DNA of 64,000 bases. Source: Tepidibacter aestuarii (GTDB taxonomy: Bacteria > Bacillota > Clostridia > Peptostreptococcales > Peptostreptococcaceae). The notes beneath the pieces were generated by a model. The model was not told the origin of the DNA, did not search any database, and worked only from the letters and a program-made list of their open reading frames with translations. The stretch is taken from NCBI RefSeq assembly GCF_934924865.1, contig NZ_OW235315.1:2852001-2916000 (forward strand), in the 5' to 3' direction. Within the stretch, counting starts at the first letter, position 1, and the number at the start of each line of letters is the position of its first letter. Shown here in pieces: positions 63,141-64,000 of this stretch. A program made the position numbers and the translations under genes.

Positions 63141-64000
63141 ACTCAACACCCCTTTTCAAAATCATTATAGTAAACATTGTTCCTTTTCCTTCTACGCTCT
63201 CTACTTTTATATCCCCCTTGATTTTTAGTAGTTCTGAATAAACAATATATAGTCCTAAACCAGTTCCTTTTCCAGTAGGTTTAGTTGTAAAAAAAGGATC
63301 AAAAACTTTCTCTTTTAACTCTTCTGAAATTCCTACACCTTCATCTTTAATAATAATCTTTACGTGTTCTTCTAATGTATAATCACAAAATATCTCTATA
63401 TTTCCACCACTCGGCATAGCATCTATAGCATTTGAAATTAAATTTATTAATATATGCTTAATGGATTCAGGATTTGAAATTAAATTTATATCATTAGAAC
63501 ATTTTAATATTACTTCAATATTATTTTCCTTAAATTTTTTATTAAAATATTGAAGTATCTCAAAAATTATATCTCTAAGATTAACTAATTCTTCAACATC
63601 ATTAGTTAGTCTTGAAAATTTCAATAAATTATCAATGATTTTACTTGAACGGTTAACAGCACTATCAATTGCATTGAGTGCTTTTAGTTTATTAGGATCA
63701 AGATCATTATACTCATCTTCTAGTATAAATGTAGAATTCCTTATAACTCCGAGGGGATTCCTTAGTTCATGAGCAATACCAGAAGCCAATCTACCAATAG
63801 CCTCCATTCTATTTGAGTGTACAATTTTTTGTTCTTTAATTCTATCCATAGTAACATCTACAATCATTATGAGTTTTTGATCAATAATAACAAGTTCAGA
63901 TTTAAGAGGATAGATACTTACTTCATAAAGTCTATTCTTATATTTATATTCTTTTTTCTCTAAGATTTTATTTTTACTATTTATATCCATACTCAATATT
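63124..64000 (-). CDS. PAS-containing sensor histidine kinase (partial, N-terminus outside the window)
   Basis: The frame stays open to the window edge; about 292 C-terminal residues are seen. The end of a PAS-like domain (YRNRLYEVSIYPLK-type strand) precedes HisKA with IAHELRNPLG holding the phosphorylated His, then an ATPase domain: N-box HILINLISNAIDAM, G1 DEGVGI, FDPFFTTKPTGKGTGLGLYIV. NtrB/AtoS-like. Coupled to the NtrC-type regulator by a 17-base overlap. Confidence 0.93.
   Translation of the reverse strand, partial: ILSMDINSKNKILEKKEYKYKNRLYEVSIYPLKSELVIIDQKLIMIVDVTMDRIKEQKIVHSNRMEAIGRLASGIAHELRNPLGVIRNSTFILEDEYNDLDPNKLKALNAIDSAVNRSSKIIDNLLKFSRLTNDVEELVNLRDIIFEILQYFNKKFKENNIEVILKCSNDINLISNPESIKHILINLISNAIDAMPSGGNIEIFCDYTLEEHVKIIIKDEGVGISEELKEKVFDPFFTTKPTGKGTGLGLYIVYSELLKIKGDIKVESVEGKGTMFTIMILKRGVEYGNST

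Overview
The window is AT-rich bacterial DNA with tightly spaced operons, strong AGGAGG-type ribosome binding sites and many hairpin terminators. It looks like an anaerobic, endospore-forming member of the Clostridia, possibly related to Peptostreptococcaceae or Alkaliphilus-like lineages (inference). Spore traits seen are two small acid-soluble spore protein genes, a GerAB-type germination permease, a SleB-type hydrolase and a Spo0E-type phosphatase domain. A UGA codon read as selenocysteine in a glutaredoxin-like gene implies selenocysteine machinery elsewhere in the genome. No rRNA, tRNA, CRISPR array, prophage or intact insertion sequence was seen.

Layout. 1-11.7 kb (mostly minus strand): the start of ligA, a thiamine-binding-type protein, a chemotaxis receptor, a 2-hydroxyacid dehydrogenase, a two-gene FeoB iron transporter with FeoA and a DtxR-type regulator, and an antiporter. 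12-19.6 kb (mostly plus): a TSUP permease, a spore-hydrolase-like protein, an M29 aminopeptidase and an ABC-2 exporter; DegV is on minus. 19.6-41 kb (mostly minus): a MacB-like efflux set with a decayed TetR gene, PspC, a CPBP protease, the selenoprotein glutaredoxin (plus), a zinc ABC transporter, thioredoxin with an atypical reductase, AlkA, an OPT transporter, and a two-component system linked to an orphan peptide-binding protein. 41-46 kb (plus): sufCBDSU behind an IscR-like site. 46-50.7 kb (minus): an FMN-riboswitch riboflavin operon ending in a HAD phosphatase. 51-55 kb (minus): lplA, a lipoyl-domain dihydrolipoyl dehydrogenase, an AhpD-type peroxidase and a MarR regulator. 55-59.5 kb (plus): a preQ1-riboswitch operon with queD, queE, folE and queC, headed by a 2-hydroxyacyl-CoA dehydratase-like protein and its ATPase activator. 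59.6-61 kb: a second ahpD, a lipoprotein OsmC and a copy of the queC 3' end. 61-64 kb (minus): spore proteins and an NtrC-type two-component system.

Three points matter most. First, the queuosine-precursor operon lacks queF but carries an ATP-driven iron-sulfur reductase pair, a candidate for the preQ0-to-preQ1 step or another deazaguanine reduction. Second, a lipoate-linked peroxide defence set (MarR, two AhpD, lipoyl-Lpd, lipoate ligase, OsmC) includes two ahpD promoters sharing the same 27-bp dyad. Third, a dispersed intergenic repeat of about 140 bp with a variable hairpin sits repeatedly between a terminator and the next gene.
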